Shown: positions 1 through 8,045, counted from the stretch's first letter. The stretch is DNA of 21,781 bases from JAAYAY01 sp964429355 (GCA_964429355.1 CAYSCH010000133.1:1-21781), one strand, 5' to 3'. Numbers and translations are program-made. The notes: generated from the letters alone by a model not told the origin.

Positions 1-1084
1 GGCGGATTTCTTTCGCAGGATTCTGGACGCCATCCCCAGCGCGGTGATGGTAATCAACGAAAAGCGCCAGGTGCTTGCAGGCAATCGAGCCCTGTTGCGA
101 CTTCTGGCGGTCGAGGAGCCGGAGATTCGCGGCCGGCGACCGGGCGAGATCTTCCAGTGCATTCACGCCAGCGAGGGCCCGGACGGATGCGGTACCGGGA
201 GGCACTGCCAGACCTGCGGAGCAGTGGCCGCGATTCTCGAGTGCCATGCATTGCGGGATCAAAGAGCCAGTGAATGCCGCCTAGCCGTAAATACCCCTGC
301 CGGGTCGGTGGCCATGGACCTGCAGGTTACCGTATCGCCGCTCCGCCTGGAGTCGTGCGACGCGATGCTCGTGGTGCTGGAAGACATCGCCAAGCAGAAG
401 CGGCTGGACGTGCTCACGAGAGCCTTCTTTCATGACGTGCTCAACACGGCCGGCGGAGTTCGCGGATTCGCCCAGCTCCTCGAGGAAGATCTTCCTGCGG
501 GGACGCGGGAAAGGGACGAGGCCCGGCAGCTCGGTTCGCTGGCCGAGCAGTTGATCAACGAGATTGAGTGCCAGCGGGACCTGACCCGCGCGGAGAACGG
601 CCAGCTCACCGTCGTACCCAAGCCGGTGCGGGCCTGCGAGCTGCTGGCGGAGTTGCGCACCCTCTACTCGGCTCATGATGTGGCGGTTGGGCGTCAGGTT
701 GTTCTGGGGTCTTGCTGGCCAGGCAGCCTTCTGACCGATCCACGGCTCCTGGCCCGGGTGCTCGGCAACATGATCAAGAACGCCGTGGAAGCCACGCCCA
801 CCGGCGGGCAAGTGGTGATTCGTTGCGAGGAGGTCGGCCGCCAGGTGGCGTTCCACGTAAGCAATCCGGTGGTCATGCCCGAGAAGGTCCGTCTCCAGAT
901 CTTTCAGCGTTCCTTCAGCACCAAGGGAGAAGCGGGGCGCGGCATCGGTACCTACAGCATCAAGCTCTTTGGCGAAACGTACCTGGGCGGCCAAGTCTCG
1001 TTCACCAGCCAGGAGCCCGACGGCACCACGTTTACCTTCGTCGTGCCGAAGGTAAAGTTGAGTGAATTGGGGGGAGTGGAATAG
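1..1084 (+). CDS. PAS-domain sensor histidine kinase, 5' end missing
   Basis: The open frame already runs at base 2, so the true start lies upstream of the window; the ATG at base 44 is internal to the PAS domain. Seen: an N-terminal PAS-like domain (about residues 5-130 counted from base 2) with a cysteine cluster at bases 158-241, then a dimerisation/phosphoacceptor helix with the motif FFHDVLN, whose histidine codon is at 431-433, then a GHKL ATPase domain with N-box NMIKNAVEA (about residue 256) and the glycine-rich lid GRGIGTYS (about residue 312). The usual DxGxG G1 box is not visible; SNPVVMP stands in its place, a form I associate with one PAS-kinase subfamily. No transmembrane segment is seen in this part and no receiver domain follows. 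The role is autophosphorylation on the His and transfer to an unknown response regulator, which is not in the window. The signal sensed is unknown. Confidence 0.9.
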   Translation, partial: ADFFRRILDAIPSAVMVINEKRQVLAGNRALLRLLAVEEPEIRGRRPGEIFQCIHASEGPDGCGTGRHCQTCGAVAAILECHALRDQRASECRLAVNTPAGSVAMDLQVTVSPLRLESCDAMLVVLEDIAKQKRLDVLTRAFFHDVLNTAGGVRGFAQLLEEDLPAGTRERDEARQLGSLAEQLINEIECQRDLTRAENGQLTVVPKPVRACELLAELRTLYSAHDVAVGRQVVLGSCWPGSLLTDPRLLARVLGNMIKNAVEATPTGGQVVIRCEEVGRQVAFHVSNPVVMPEKVRLQIFQRSFSTKGEAGRGIGTYSIKLFGETYLGGQVSFTSQEPDGTTFTFVVPKVKLSELGGVE

Positions 1085-1349
1085 GGCGGGGAGGTGCGAC
1101 GAAATCTCAGTCGCTCTTCGCACTGGATTCTGCTGGTCAACCCAGCCGGTCCAAGGTGTCTGGGCCGCAAGTACTTTCTCGCTTTGAGTATGACACGTAT
1201 CTTCGCGACGGAAAGCTTCCCGCAGCTTAGTTAGGACTCGGGGCTCGCCGCTCGTTCCTCGCGGCTCGACCTGGGCCGCCCACGCAGAATGCAGCCACGG
1301 GTCCGGGTCAGATTGCCTGGAATTGTCGTGAGCGTCGAAGGCGGAACTG

Positions 1350-3395
1350 CTACCTGTCGGATGTGGGTACGAATACGTCTTCTGGCGTGGCGGCGAAGAC
1401 GGGCGGAATGCCGACTGCCTGGACCGATACATCTTCCATGACCCCTTCGGCTGCTTTGTCGAGGGTGAGGGACCAGATCTCCATGGAGTTCGGCTTGTCT
1501 CGCTCGAGCAGGAAGGCGTGGGGGGCGGCGATGTTGTCCTGCTCGGCGGCGACCTCGCCCGCAGGGTTGCGAACGGTTGCCTTGACGGTTTCGGCGGTGC
1601 CGGAGCCGCCGACCACGACCGCCCATCGCGACACGCCGGCGGGAACGGCAAAATAGAGTGTGCCGATCGGACGGATGAAGTTGGCCCCGAGCAGCTCGCC
1701 GAGGATGGCCAGCGGCGCGGTGCAGCGGACCGGCCGCAGGGTCTCGCCGCTGTCGCCCTGCCAGAGGAGCCGGTGGGGACCGGTATCCTGGGGCGTGAAG
1801 GTGTAACCCGCCTGTGCCTCGTCGACGTTCGGCGCGATCTTCGCCGTCTTGCCGGAGGGCGCGGTCAGTTCGATTGCGCCCGGCTTGGGCGTGAAGCGAC
1901 CGACGGGCTCCATTTTCACGCTGAGCTGGACCGGCTGGCCTGCCTGGCCCCAGACGAGCAAGGTGGCCTCGCGGCGAAGGCGAAAGGTGGCGCCGTCTTT
2001 CGGGCCGACCGCATCCGTTTTGGCAGGACCAGCCGTCCGCCAGTCGAATGCCAGCCGTGGAATGCGGGCGACGAGCCCTTGGGCCGGAAACCACCGGGCG
2101 AGCTGTTCGGCGTCGAGCGTGTAGGTCGTCGTGCCTTGGGGCGACTCAACCGTCAGCCGGCCGGAGACGTTCCGCAGGGCGGTCATGGGGGAGGCCGAGA
2201 GAGCCAGCGGCGGACGGTCCAGGGAGTCGCGGATGGTGCAGTCGAGGATTTCCACGTTGCCGGCATCGAGGTCGAGCCGCTGAGGGGCGACGATGGTGAT
2301 CGGGGCGATTTTGGAGTCGGGCTTGTCGCGGCGGATGATCTCGCAACGTTCCAGACGGACGCGGCATCCATCGGCCTCGTTGCCGCGAATGTAGACGGCG
2401 GCCCCCTGGTCGGCCTCGAAACGGCAATCCACATACTCGATCGAGCCGCGGATGGTCGGCTCGCCGTTGCGATTGGCGACGCCGACATAGGTGGAGAATT
2501 GCTCGCAATTCTTCGAGGTGCAATTCTCGAAACGGATGGAGACGGGGGGCGAGGCCTCGTGCATCTGGCCGAGGTAGAGGTGGTAGGCGTGGCCGGCGTT
2601 GTTGTCGCTGCGGCAGTTCCGCAGGACACAATTGACGAGCCGCTCTTCGGGATGGTTGGGCTCGAAGTCGATTCCCGCCTCCGGGGCCGTGCCGCGGGTG
2701 TTGCTGAAGACGCAATTCTCGATCAGCAGGTTCTCGGCGGTGATGACACTGATTCCCTGGCGGTTATGGCCGTCACAGATCACGTTTCGGATCGTGACGT
2801 TGCGATTGGTGGCGCCCGGCGCGCCGGCACCGAGATAGATGCCGTCGCCCCCGCTATCGGCGAGGGTGAGGCCTTCCACAGTAACGTCTTCGCATCCGCG
2901 AAGGGAAAGGGTGTGACGCCACTCGGCCAGTTCGTAAGGGGGCTTGTGGTAGTCGGCCTTGTGCATGCGGAGCGTGGCGCCCGGGCCGTGGAGGGTGAGG
3001 TTCTTGGAGCCATTGGCCAGGAACAGGCAGTCGCTCTTGCCGAGGAACTCGCCCCGTTTGGCTTCGACGACGACGCCCGTGGCGAAGACGATTTCCTTGT
3101 TGCTCGGCAACCGGATCGTGGTGACGATCCAGGGACTCCCCATTTTTTCAACGACGACACGTTTGGCGGGGCTGTCGAGGGCAGCCTGAAGTGGTTTGGT
3201 GGCGTCGGCCGGGTCGAAGCCCCACCAGGAGGCTTGGGCGGTGTCGGTACGTCCGGCCTGGACGTCGGCGATGGCCTGCTGGTTGGGGGCAGTCGATTCG
3301 GCGGAGATGGCCGATGGGGCGAAGAAGGTCGCCGCGAGGGTCGCCAGGAGGAGGGGGAGTAGTGCACGACGCGTAAGGGAAGTCGGGCGGGGCAT
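1350..3395 (-). CDS. Secreted right-handed parallel beta-helix protein
   Basis: 681 residues. The chosen ATG (3395) gives an n-region with Arg pairs, a hydrophobic stretch at residues 11-28 and a cleavage site after Ala32 (AISA/E), a normal Sec signal peptide; the frame stays open to 3593 but that extension looks non-coding. Residues about 75-400 have the repeating pattern of a pectate-lyase-like beta-helix, with successive turns such as NLTLHGPGATL, VTVEGLTLADS, VTIRNVICDG and LLIENCVFSN. Residues about 430-681 are a non-helical C-terminal region, probably beta-sandwich. Such proteins bind or cleave polysaccharides at the cell surface or outside the cell; the substrate cannot be told, and I could not identify a catalytic triad. 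It is the last gene of the minus-strand run and converges on the sensor kinase. There is no strong Shine-Dalgarno sequence. Confidence 0.88.
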   Translation of the reverse strand: MPRPTSLTRRALLPLLLATLAATFFAPSAISAESTAPNQQAIADVQAGRTDTAQASWWGFDPADATKPLQAALDSPAKRVVVEKMGSPWIVTTIRLPSNKEIVFATGVVVEAKRGEFLGKSDCLFLANGSKNLTLHGPGATLRMHKADYHKPPYELAEWRHTLSLRGCEDVTVEGLTLADSGGDGIYLGAGAPGATNRNVTIRNVICDGHNRQGISVITAENLLIENCVFSNTRGTAPEAGIDFEPNHPEERLVNCVLRNCRSDNNAGHAYHLYLGQMHEASPPVSIRFENCTSKNCEQFSTYVGVANRNGEPTIRGSIEYVDCRFEADQGAAVYIRGNEADGCRVRLERCEIIRRDKPDSKIAPITIVAPQRLDLDAGNVEILDCTIRDSLDRPPLALSASPMTALRNVSGRLTVESPQGTTTYTLDAEQLARWFPAQGLVARIPRLAFDWRTAGPAKTDAVGPKDGATFRLRREATLLVWGQAGQPVQLSVKMEPVGRFTPKPGAIELTAPSGKTAKIAPNVDEAQAGYTFTPQDTGPHRLLWQGDSGETLRPVRCTAPLAILGELLGANFIRPIGTLYFAVPAGVSRWAVVVGGSGTAETVKATVRNPAGEVAAEQDNIAAPHAFLLERDKPNSMEIWSLTLDKAAEGVMEDVSVQAVGIPPVFAATPEDVFVPTSDR

Positions 3396-3625
3396 GGTGC
3401 TGGACTCGTGTGAAGATGGCGGGATGTATCGGGACACACCGGCAGTGCGCCCATTACCGTAGCAGAAGGAGAGGCTCCGGGGCAACTGGTGCGAGGAGGA
3501 TTGGGCGAGGCGAAGAAGAGAGAAGCGGAGCGCGTCCGGGTGGGTTTTATCTGGTGGATTGTGGAGATCCGGGCCGTCGTGCTGCGCCGCCAAGCTCTTG
3601 GTACGTCAAGACGTCGAGACGCACT

Positions 3626-3865
3626 TTACTGGGAGATCCACTCGAGCCCGGTTTCTTCCTGGACACGGGCTTCGTAGTCGCCGAGAAGGCCGCCGATCAG
3701 GTCCCAGTTCTTGCGGCGACGGATTTCGATGTCGCCCTGGCGATTGACGCGGATGATGCTCTCATCGTTGACGCCGACCTCCTCCAGTTCGCTGGGGGAG
3801 GGCTCGTCGCCATCGCGGCTGACGATTCGAAGGAGCGTTTTTCCCGTCATCTCAATAAACTGCAT
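3626..3865 (-). CDS. Conserved small protein of unknown function (79 aa)
   Basis: Function is not known. The ATG at 3865 is chosen because the protein from there (starting MQFIEMTGKTLLRIV) is compositionally normal, while the open frame further upstream to 4063 is Cys/Ser/Pro-rich and crosses a strongly structured stretch. A second ATG at 3850 is possible. The protein is acidic and soluble, with no signal peptide or membrane helix, and contains DESIIRVNRQGDIEIRRR followed by a WDLIGGLLGDYE motif. I recall similar short proteins in planctomycetes but cannot name a domain. It lies 222 bases downstream of rsmA on the same strand and may be co-transcribed with ribE-rsmA or served by its own leader (see 3906-3985). 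Confidence 0.7.
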   Translation of the reverse strand: MQFIEMTGKTLLRIVSRDGDEPSPSELEEVGVNDESIIRVNRQGDIEIRRRKNWDLIGGLLGDYEARVQEETGLEWISQ

Positions 3866-3905
3866 GGCGATCTGGCTGTCCGGTGCTGAGAATGGTTGCC
3901 CTACA

Positions 3906-3985
3906 GGGCCAACAGCAGAGCACGTGTTGACAGACACACTCCGATACTGGGGTGTGCCGCGACGTACCCCACTGCTGACTGGCCC
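3906..3985 (-). other. Possible structured RNA leader or multi-stem element
   Basis: Seen: an outer stem joins GGGCCA-a-CAGCAG (3906-3918) with CTGCTG-ac-TGGCCC (3972-3985), giving 12 pairs broken by a 1x2 internal loop. Inside it are an inner hairpin TGGGGT (3948-3953) with ACCCCA (3966-3971) and a shorter GTGT/ACAC pairing near 3924-3937. This could fold as a three-way junction. On the minus strand it ends about 40 bases before the start codon of the 79-residue gene, so it would sit in that gene's leader. It is not a tRNA: no T-arm consensus and wrong arm spacing. The strand is inferred from the neighbouring genes. Confidence 0.35.
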
Positions 3986-4087
3986 ACAGCAGGGTCGAGC
4001 AGCGACGCACTGAGAAGAAATCTGGTGCGTCACGGCGTCCCCCTGCCACAGACTTTCTCCCATGGTACTTCGGGGTGCGGCAGAGCG

Positions 4088-4999
4088 TCAATCACCTGCG
4101 GCAGCCCGCATGCGCTGGCAGAGATCGAGGAGCTGCTGAACGGAAAGCTCTTCCGCCCGGGCGGTGGGGGGCAACTGCATCTCGCTCAGGACGGCATCGA
4201 CCTGCGGTTTTTCGATGCGATTCTTGTAGGCACTCAAGAGCTCACTCCGCAAGAACTTGCGGCGATGGAAGAACATCGAACGGGTGAATTGGTGAAAGTA
4301 GGCACGATCGGGAATTCGATCCCGCAGCCGTTGGTCGAGGGTGACCTGGACAATGGCGGAGGTGACCTTGGGGCGGGGCCAGAAGACGGTGGGGGGCATC
4401 GTTCGGAGGATTTCGGTGCGACACTGGCACTGCATCCAGACGCTCAGGGCGCTGTAGTCTTTGGTTTTCGGGCGAGCGATCATGCGGTCGGCCAGTTCTT
4501 TCTGGATCGTGACCGTCATCTGTTGGGGGGGCCAGTCGAGCATGAGGAGGTTCGACATGAGCGGCGTGGCCACGTGGTAGGGGAGATTGGCGGCCAGCTT
4601 GAGGCAGCGGCCGGGCTCGGCATCGAGTTCGGCCTTCAAGACGTCGAGGAGTTCGGGGGCGAGGTGGTTTTTGTTCTTGAGGACGTCGAACTGAAGTCTG
4701 CGGACGTTGTTGAGGTGGCTCAATTCCTCGCCGGCGAGGGTAAAGAGATTCGAGTCGATCTCGACGGTGACGACCGAGGCGACCAGCGGGGCCATGAGGG
4801 AGGTGAGGGAGCCGGTGCCGGTGCCGACCTCGAGCACCACATCGTTGGGCTGCAGGTTGGCGGCGTCGACGAGGGAATGCTGGAGGTTGAGGTCGATGAG
4901 GAAGTTCTGGCCCAGCTTGGATCGCGGCTGGATGCCGATTTCGGCAAACCGTTGGCGGAGGAAGGATTGGGTTTGTTTCTTGCTGGGTTCAGTCGACAT
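4088..4999 (-). CDS. rsmA: 16S rRNA (adenine-N6,N6)-dimethyltransferase RsmA/KsgA
   Basis: 303 residues. It dimethylates two adjacent adenosines near the 3' end of 16S rRNA (A1518 and A1519 in E. coli) using S-adenosylmethionine, a late step in 30S subunit maturation. Seen: the N-terminal KLGQNFLID motif (residues 28-36), the SAM-binding loop EVGTGTGSLT (57-66), acidic motif II VTVEIDS (about 77-83) and catalytic motif IV NLPY (138-141), followed by the helical C-terminal domain. Length is slightly above the usual 270-290 because of an insertion at about residues 108-132. The start is fixed by overlap with ribE: the ribE stop and this ATG share one base (TAATG, 4997-5001), which points to translational coupling. 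Loss of this gene classically gives kasugamycin resistance. Confidence 0.95.
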   Translation of the reverse strand: MSTEPSKKQTQSFLRQRFAEIGIQPRSKLGQNFLIDLNLQHSLVDAANLQPNDVVLEVGTGTGSLTSLMAPLVASVVTVEIDSNLFTLAGEELSHLNNVRRLQFDVLKNKNHLAPELLDVLKAELDAEPGRCLKLAANLPYHVATPLMSNLLMLDWPPQQMTVTIQKELADRMIARPKTKDYSALSVWMQCQCRTEILRTMPPTVFWPRPKVTSAIVQVTLDQRLRDRIPDRAYFHQFTRSMFFHRRKFLRSELLSAYKNRIEKPQVDAVLSEMQLPPTARAEELSVQQLLDLCQRMRAAAGD

Positions 5000-5595
5000 T
5001 ACCAGGATTTGCTTTCGATGAAGCGTTGGACGTACTTGGCGAGGATATCGGTTTCGAGGTTGACCTTGTCGCCCACCTTCAGGGAGCCGAGGGTGGTGAC
5101 GGCGAGGGTGAAGGGAATCAGGGCGACGCTGAAGCGGTCGGGCTGGCTGGCGACGATCGTGAGGCTGACCCCGTCGACGGCGATGGAACCCTTGGAGGCC
5201 ATTTCCCGGGCCTGCTGTTTGGGGACACTGAACCAGTAGTCGGACCAGTCCCCCTGGTCGATTCGTTCGAGCAGTTGGCCGGTGGCGTCGATGTGTCCGC
5301 TGACAAAATGGCCGCCGAGGCGGTCGCCGACGGCCAGCGCCCGTTCGAGATTCACGGGGCTGCCGACCTTCAGATCGCCCAGGTTGGTTCGGGAGAGGGT
5401 TTCGGGCCCGGCCTGGAAGGCAAAACTTCGCTGGTCGGCTGCGACCACGGTGAGGCAGCATCCGTTGACGGAAATACTGTCTGCGACCTTGGTTGCGGCG
5501 GCGATCCTGGGTTCTTCGACCACGAGGGTGCAGCCGGGGGGCTCGGAGCGGATTTCGGCAATGCGTCCGAGGGCTTCGACGATTCCGGAGAACAT
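4999..5595 (-). CDS. ribE: Riboflavin synthase alpha subunit
   Basis: 198 residues, the normal length. It converts two molecules of 6,7-dimethyl-8-ribityllumazine into riboflavin and 5-amino-6-ribitylamino-uracil, the last step of riboflavin synthesis, and acts as a cytosolic trimer. Seen: the conserved N-terminus MFSGIVEALG and two tandem lumazine-binding barrels, the first with ISVNGCCLTVV and VSGHIDATG, the second with IAVDGVSLTIV, then the C-terminal trimerisation helix YVQRFIES. A Shine-Dalgarno sequence GAGGA lies about 9 bases upstream of the ATG at 5595. It is the first gene of the minus-strand run and overlaps rsmA by one base. No other rib gene is in the window and I see no FMN riboswitch in the 100-base leader. 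Confidence 0.96.
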   Translation of the reverse strand: MFSGIVEALGRIAEIRSEPPGCTLVVEEPRIAAATKVADSISVNGCCLTVVAADQRSFAFQAGPETLSRTNLGDLKVGSPVNLERALAVGDRLGGHFVSGHIDATGQLLERIDQGDWSDYWFSVPKQQAREMASKGSIAVDGVSLTIVASQPDRFSVALIPFTLAVTTLGSLKVGDKVNLETDILAKYVQRFIESKSW

Positions 5596-5664
5596 CTCGG
5601 TATTTCCTCAGGAGGTAAAGCGGTACACTGAATGCGTGACGGGGCAAGTTAACCTTTCATGTTA

Positions 5665-5679
5665 CCACCGGACCGGTGG
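5665..5679. promoter_or_regulatory. Hyphenated palindrome between divergent genes
   Basis: CCACCGG-a-CCGGTGG is a perfect 7+7 inverted repeat with a 1-base centre, between divergently transcribed ribE and the SGNH hydrolase gene. It immediately precedes the purine-rich run in front of ATG 5698. It could be an operator for a dimeric repressor; that is inference from position only. Confidence 0.3.
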
Positions 5680-5787
5680 GGGGGGAAGGAAGAGGGGATG
5701 ATTTCGATCGAGCCACACCATTGCGTGGACATTCTGAGGGCACTGGGGGAGCAAGCGGATCGGCGACCGCATCCGAATGGCCACGGG

Positions 5788-6552
5788 ATGGGCCGTGCTG
5801 CACGGGAGATTTTTGGCAGGAATGTGGTGGGACAACTGCTGCTGTCGGTCCTGCTGGCCTGCATGGCAGCCCCCGCGGAAGCGACCCTGCAGGACTCCGA
5901 AGCGACTGCGATCGTGTGTCACGGAGACAGCATCACCGCGGGCGCCAACCTCGCGGACGAGGAGAAGTATCCGGAAATCCTGAAGACATTGGTTCCCCAC
6001 TCCACCGTGCTGAACGCCGGCATCGGCGGCAACACCAGTGCTCAGGGCCTGGCGCGGCTCGAGAAAGACGTTCTGAGCCACAGCCCCAATCTCGTCGTCC
6101 TCCTGTTCGGCACCAACGACAGCGTGCTCACGCCCGCGGGCCAATACCGAGTGCCGGTCGAGAAGTATGGCGAGAACCTCCGGCAGATGATTCTCCGCTG
6201 CCGCAAGGCCAAGGCCGACGTCATCCTCTGCACGTTGCTCCCGATCGTTCCCGAGCCCTATTTCACGCGGCATCCCAAAGAATTCTACGATGCCGAGGGC
6301 GGCCTCGAAACGATCCTCCAGCGCTACCGTACGGCCGCCATCGAAGTGGGCAAGGAACTCCAGGTCCCGGTGGTCGACCTCTACCAGACCTTCGAAAAGG
6401 ATCTGGCCATGCTCCGCCCGGCTCCGGACGGCGTTCACCCCAACGCCCGCGGCGCCGCAGCGATCGCCCGGGAGATCGCCAGGCTCGTCTCGCCCGAACG
6501 CAAACCGGTCCCTGTTGAAACGGCCGGCCCGCAAAGGGAACAGGGCGGTTGA
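5788..6552 (+). CDS. Secreted SGNH/GDSL hydrolase
   Basis: 254 residues from ATG 5788. Serine esterase of the SGNH fold; family members remove acyl groups from sugars, lipids or peptidoglycan, and the substrate here is unknown. Seen: block I GDSIT with nucleophile Ser48, block II NAGIGGNTS (Gly oxyanion residue, about 77-84), block III GTND (108-111, Asn oxyanion) and block V DGVH with Asp214 and His217, so all four SGNH residues are present. The start is uncertain. ATG 5788 gives a clean signal peptide (hydrophobic about residues 13-29, cleavage near AEA) but has no Shine-Dalgarno. ATG 5698 has a purine-rich GGAAGGAAGAGGGG directly upstream but would put 30 hydrophilic residues before the signal. 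ATG 5659 is also in frame. It converges with the metal transporter gene across a 449-base spacer. Confidence 0.88.
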   Translation: MGRAAREIFGRNVVGQLLLSVLLACMAAPAEATLQDSEATAIVCHGDSITAGANLADEEKYPEILKTLVPHSTVLNAGIGGNTSAQGLARLEKDVLSHSPNLVVLLFGTNDSVLTPAGQYRVPVEKYGENLRQMILRCRKAKADVILCTLLPIVPEPYFTRHPKEFYDAEGGLETILQRYRTAAIEVGKELQVPVVDLYQTFEKDLAMLRPAPDGVHPNARGAAAIAREIARLVSPERKPVPVETAGPQREQGG

Positions 6553-7001
6553 TGCTGCCCGTATCTTTCGAGGACCCAGCCGAGCGTGTGCTTCCCGAAC
6601 GTGCGCCGGATTTCCGGGCAATTGCACGGTTGCGGGATGAAACCTCGTGCTTTTGGAGCCACTAACGAGACCACCGATTGTGGTCATCTCTGCCCGTGGG
6701 AAACTCGGATGTTTTGCCAGAGCGGCCGGAAGAAATGGACGGCGTCTCCTGGAAGACTCGCTTCGCTCGGGGCGCGCCGCCGGACCAAAGCGGGTTGGGC
6801 AATTCTTCCGAAGCTGAGGGCGAGCCCTGAGGAACGGGGTAGTCACTGGATATCGTAGATAGCACGAGGCACGAGATGTTGTGGCCGATTTGCCGGTCTT
6901 TCGCCAGTAGACCGCGCTCGTGGCAGCGGAATCTGCGGCTGGACTGTTTGGCGAAGTAAGAATCCCTGGAGGGGGAAGCGAGTGTCTCCGCGATCACTTG
7001 C
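6553..7001. other. Intergenic region holding repeat copy A
   Basis: 449 bases between two converging genes. Open frames here lack coding character or a ribosome binding site. The only structure I can name is copy A of the dispersed repeat (6656-6757). No clear intrinsic terminator for either neighbour is visible. Confidence 0.6.
6656..6757 (+). repeat. Dispersed intergenic repeat, copy A (right arm lost)
   Basis: It shares with copy B the left block (GAGCC-CTAAC, then ACCACCG--TGTG, then TGCCCGTGGGAAACTCG) and the block GAGCGGCCGGAAGAAATG followed by ACGGCGTCT-CTGGAA. After 6757 the similarity stops: the right palindrome arm seen in copies B and C is absent and replaced by unrelated GC-rich sequence. 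Confidence 0.7.
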
Positions 7002-7949
7002 TCAGTGGCCTTTTGCCACTTCGATCGTCACGTGCACCAGCCCGTGGCCCTGCGGCAAGAGCCTCCGATAGTGATCGGCGGGCTTCGGATCTGCGGCAAA
7101 AATCGTGAGCGTCACACTGTAGATCCCCGGTCCAATTTGCCAGAGGTGCAGATCGGCAATGCTGGCCTGCCCTTCCTTTTCGATGGACTGGCGGATCTCT
7201 TCCCGCAGGTCGGGCGGTCCCTGGTGATCCAGCAGCACCCGGGCGGTGGCAACGAGCAGGCCCAGCGACCAACGGGCAACCAGAATCGCCCCGACAACGC
7301 CCATCACCGGGTCGAGCCAGAAGAGCCCGAAGTACTTGCCGGACAGGAGTGCGCCGATCGCCAGGAGCGAGGTCAACGCGTCGGCCAGCACATGCAGATA
7401 GGCGGCCCGCAGGTTGTGGTCGTCGCCGTGTGGGTGCGAGTGGCCGTGATCGTGATCATGATCGGGATCGGGATGGGCGGTTTCTTCTTCGTGACCGAGA
7501 ATGAAGACTGAGAAGCCGTTGACGACCAATCCGAGAACGGCCACGACCAGGGCCTGGTCAAACTGGATGGAAACCGGAAAGACCAGCCTTTTGACGCTTT
7601 CCCAGGCCATCGCCAGGGCGAACAAGGCCAGCAGGACCGCGCCGCTGAATCCGCCGAGCGAATTGACCTTGCCCGTCCCGAACGAGAACCGATTATCTCT
7701 GGCGTGGTGCCGGGCGTAGACGTAGGCGAACATGGAGATGCCCAAGGCGACTGCATGGGAGGCCATGTGCAGCCCGTCGGCCAACAAGGCCATGGAGCCG
7801 TATGAGATCCCGGCAGCGATCTCGACGACCATCATGACCGCCGTCAGGACGACGACGATCAGAGTCCGCATCTCGCCCGGCCGCTTGCGGTCCTGTCCGA
7901 AGATGTGGTCGTGGGCTGAAGCGGGCGAACTGACTGCGTCGAATTTCAT
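7002..7949 (-). CDS. dmeF: Cation diffusion facilitator, DmeF-like Co/Ni/Zn efflux transporter
   Basis: 315 residues. Inner-membrane antiporter exporting divalent metal ions in exchange for protons. Seen: six predicted membrane helices (the first about residues 28-47); the helix II metal motif ADGLHMASH with Asp58, His61 and His65; the helix V motif HVLAD with His186 and Asp190; and between helices IV and V a His/Asp-rich cytosolic loop (about 153-178, with DHDHDHGHSHPHGDDH) that can bind metal. The N-terminal AHDHIF and the RAAYLHVLADALTS stretch resemble DmeF of Cupriavidus more than ZitB or CzcD; this is a subfamily call from memory. The ATG at 7949 is chosen because upstream residues in the open frame to 8021 are not conserved in the family. 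No metal-responsive regulator gene adjoins it; the upstream neighbour is the divergent toxin-antitoxin operon. Confidence 0.9.
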   Translation of the reverse strand: MKFDAVSSPASAHDHIFGQDRKRPGEMRTLIVVVLTAVMMVVEIAAGISYGSMALLADGLHMASHAVALGISMFAYVYARHHARDNRFSFGTGKVNSLGGFSGAVLLALFALAMAWESVKRLVFPVSIQFDQALVVAVLGLVVNGFSVFILGHEEETAHPDPDHDHDHGHSHPHGDDHNLRAAYLHVLADALTSLLAIGALLSGKYFGLFWLDPVMGVVGAILVARWSLGLLVATARVLLDHQGPPDLREEIRQSIEKEGQASIADLHLWQIGPGIYSVTLTIFAADPKPADHYRRLLPQGHGLVHVTIEVAKGH

Positions 7950-8045
7950 GCAAACCGTATTTGGGTCGGTGGTGACAACTGGCACACGCCCTATTCTACG
8001 CGATGATTCGGATACTGCCAAAAGGCCGGAACGGGCTCGTTGGCC

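Noticed and set aside
1225..1290. GC-rich imperfect inverted repeat GCCGC/GCGGC between kinase and beta-helix gene as terminator
   Set aside because: The stem is only five pairs with a nine-base loop and has no T-tract on either strand.
281..1651. Long minus-strand open frame over the kinase end and downstream spacer
   Set aside because: Low-complexity Arg/Pro/Ser-rich translation overlapping a clear histidine kinase; no ribosome site or domain.
1518..3362. Long plus-strand open frame (614 codons) opposite the first beta-helix gene
   Set aside because: Antisense shadow in GC-rich DNA: Gly/Asp/Val-rich, no domain, while the minus strand has signal peptide and beta-helix turns.
3396..3593. 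N-terminal extension of the first beta-helix protein
   Set aside because: It would place 66 non-conserved residues before a typical Sec signal peptide.
3603..3614. ACGTC-aa-GACGT as terminator after the 79-residue gene
   Set aside because: Five pairs with a two-base loop cannot form a stable hairpin and no T-run follows.
3906..3985. tRNA-like cloverleaf
   Set aside because: Nested stems recall a tRNA, but there is no T-loop consensus, no 7-base acceptor stem and no anticodon arm of the right size.
3896..5239. Plus-strand open frame (447 codons) over rsmA and part of ribE
   Set aside because: Antisense to two well-conserved enzymes; no recognisable protein features.
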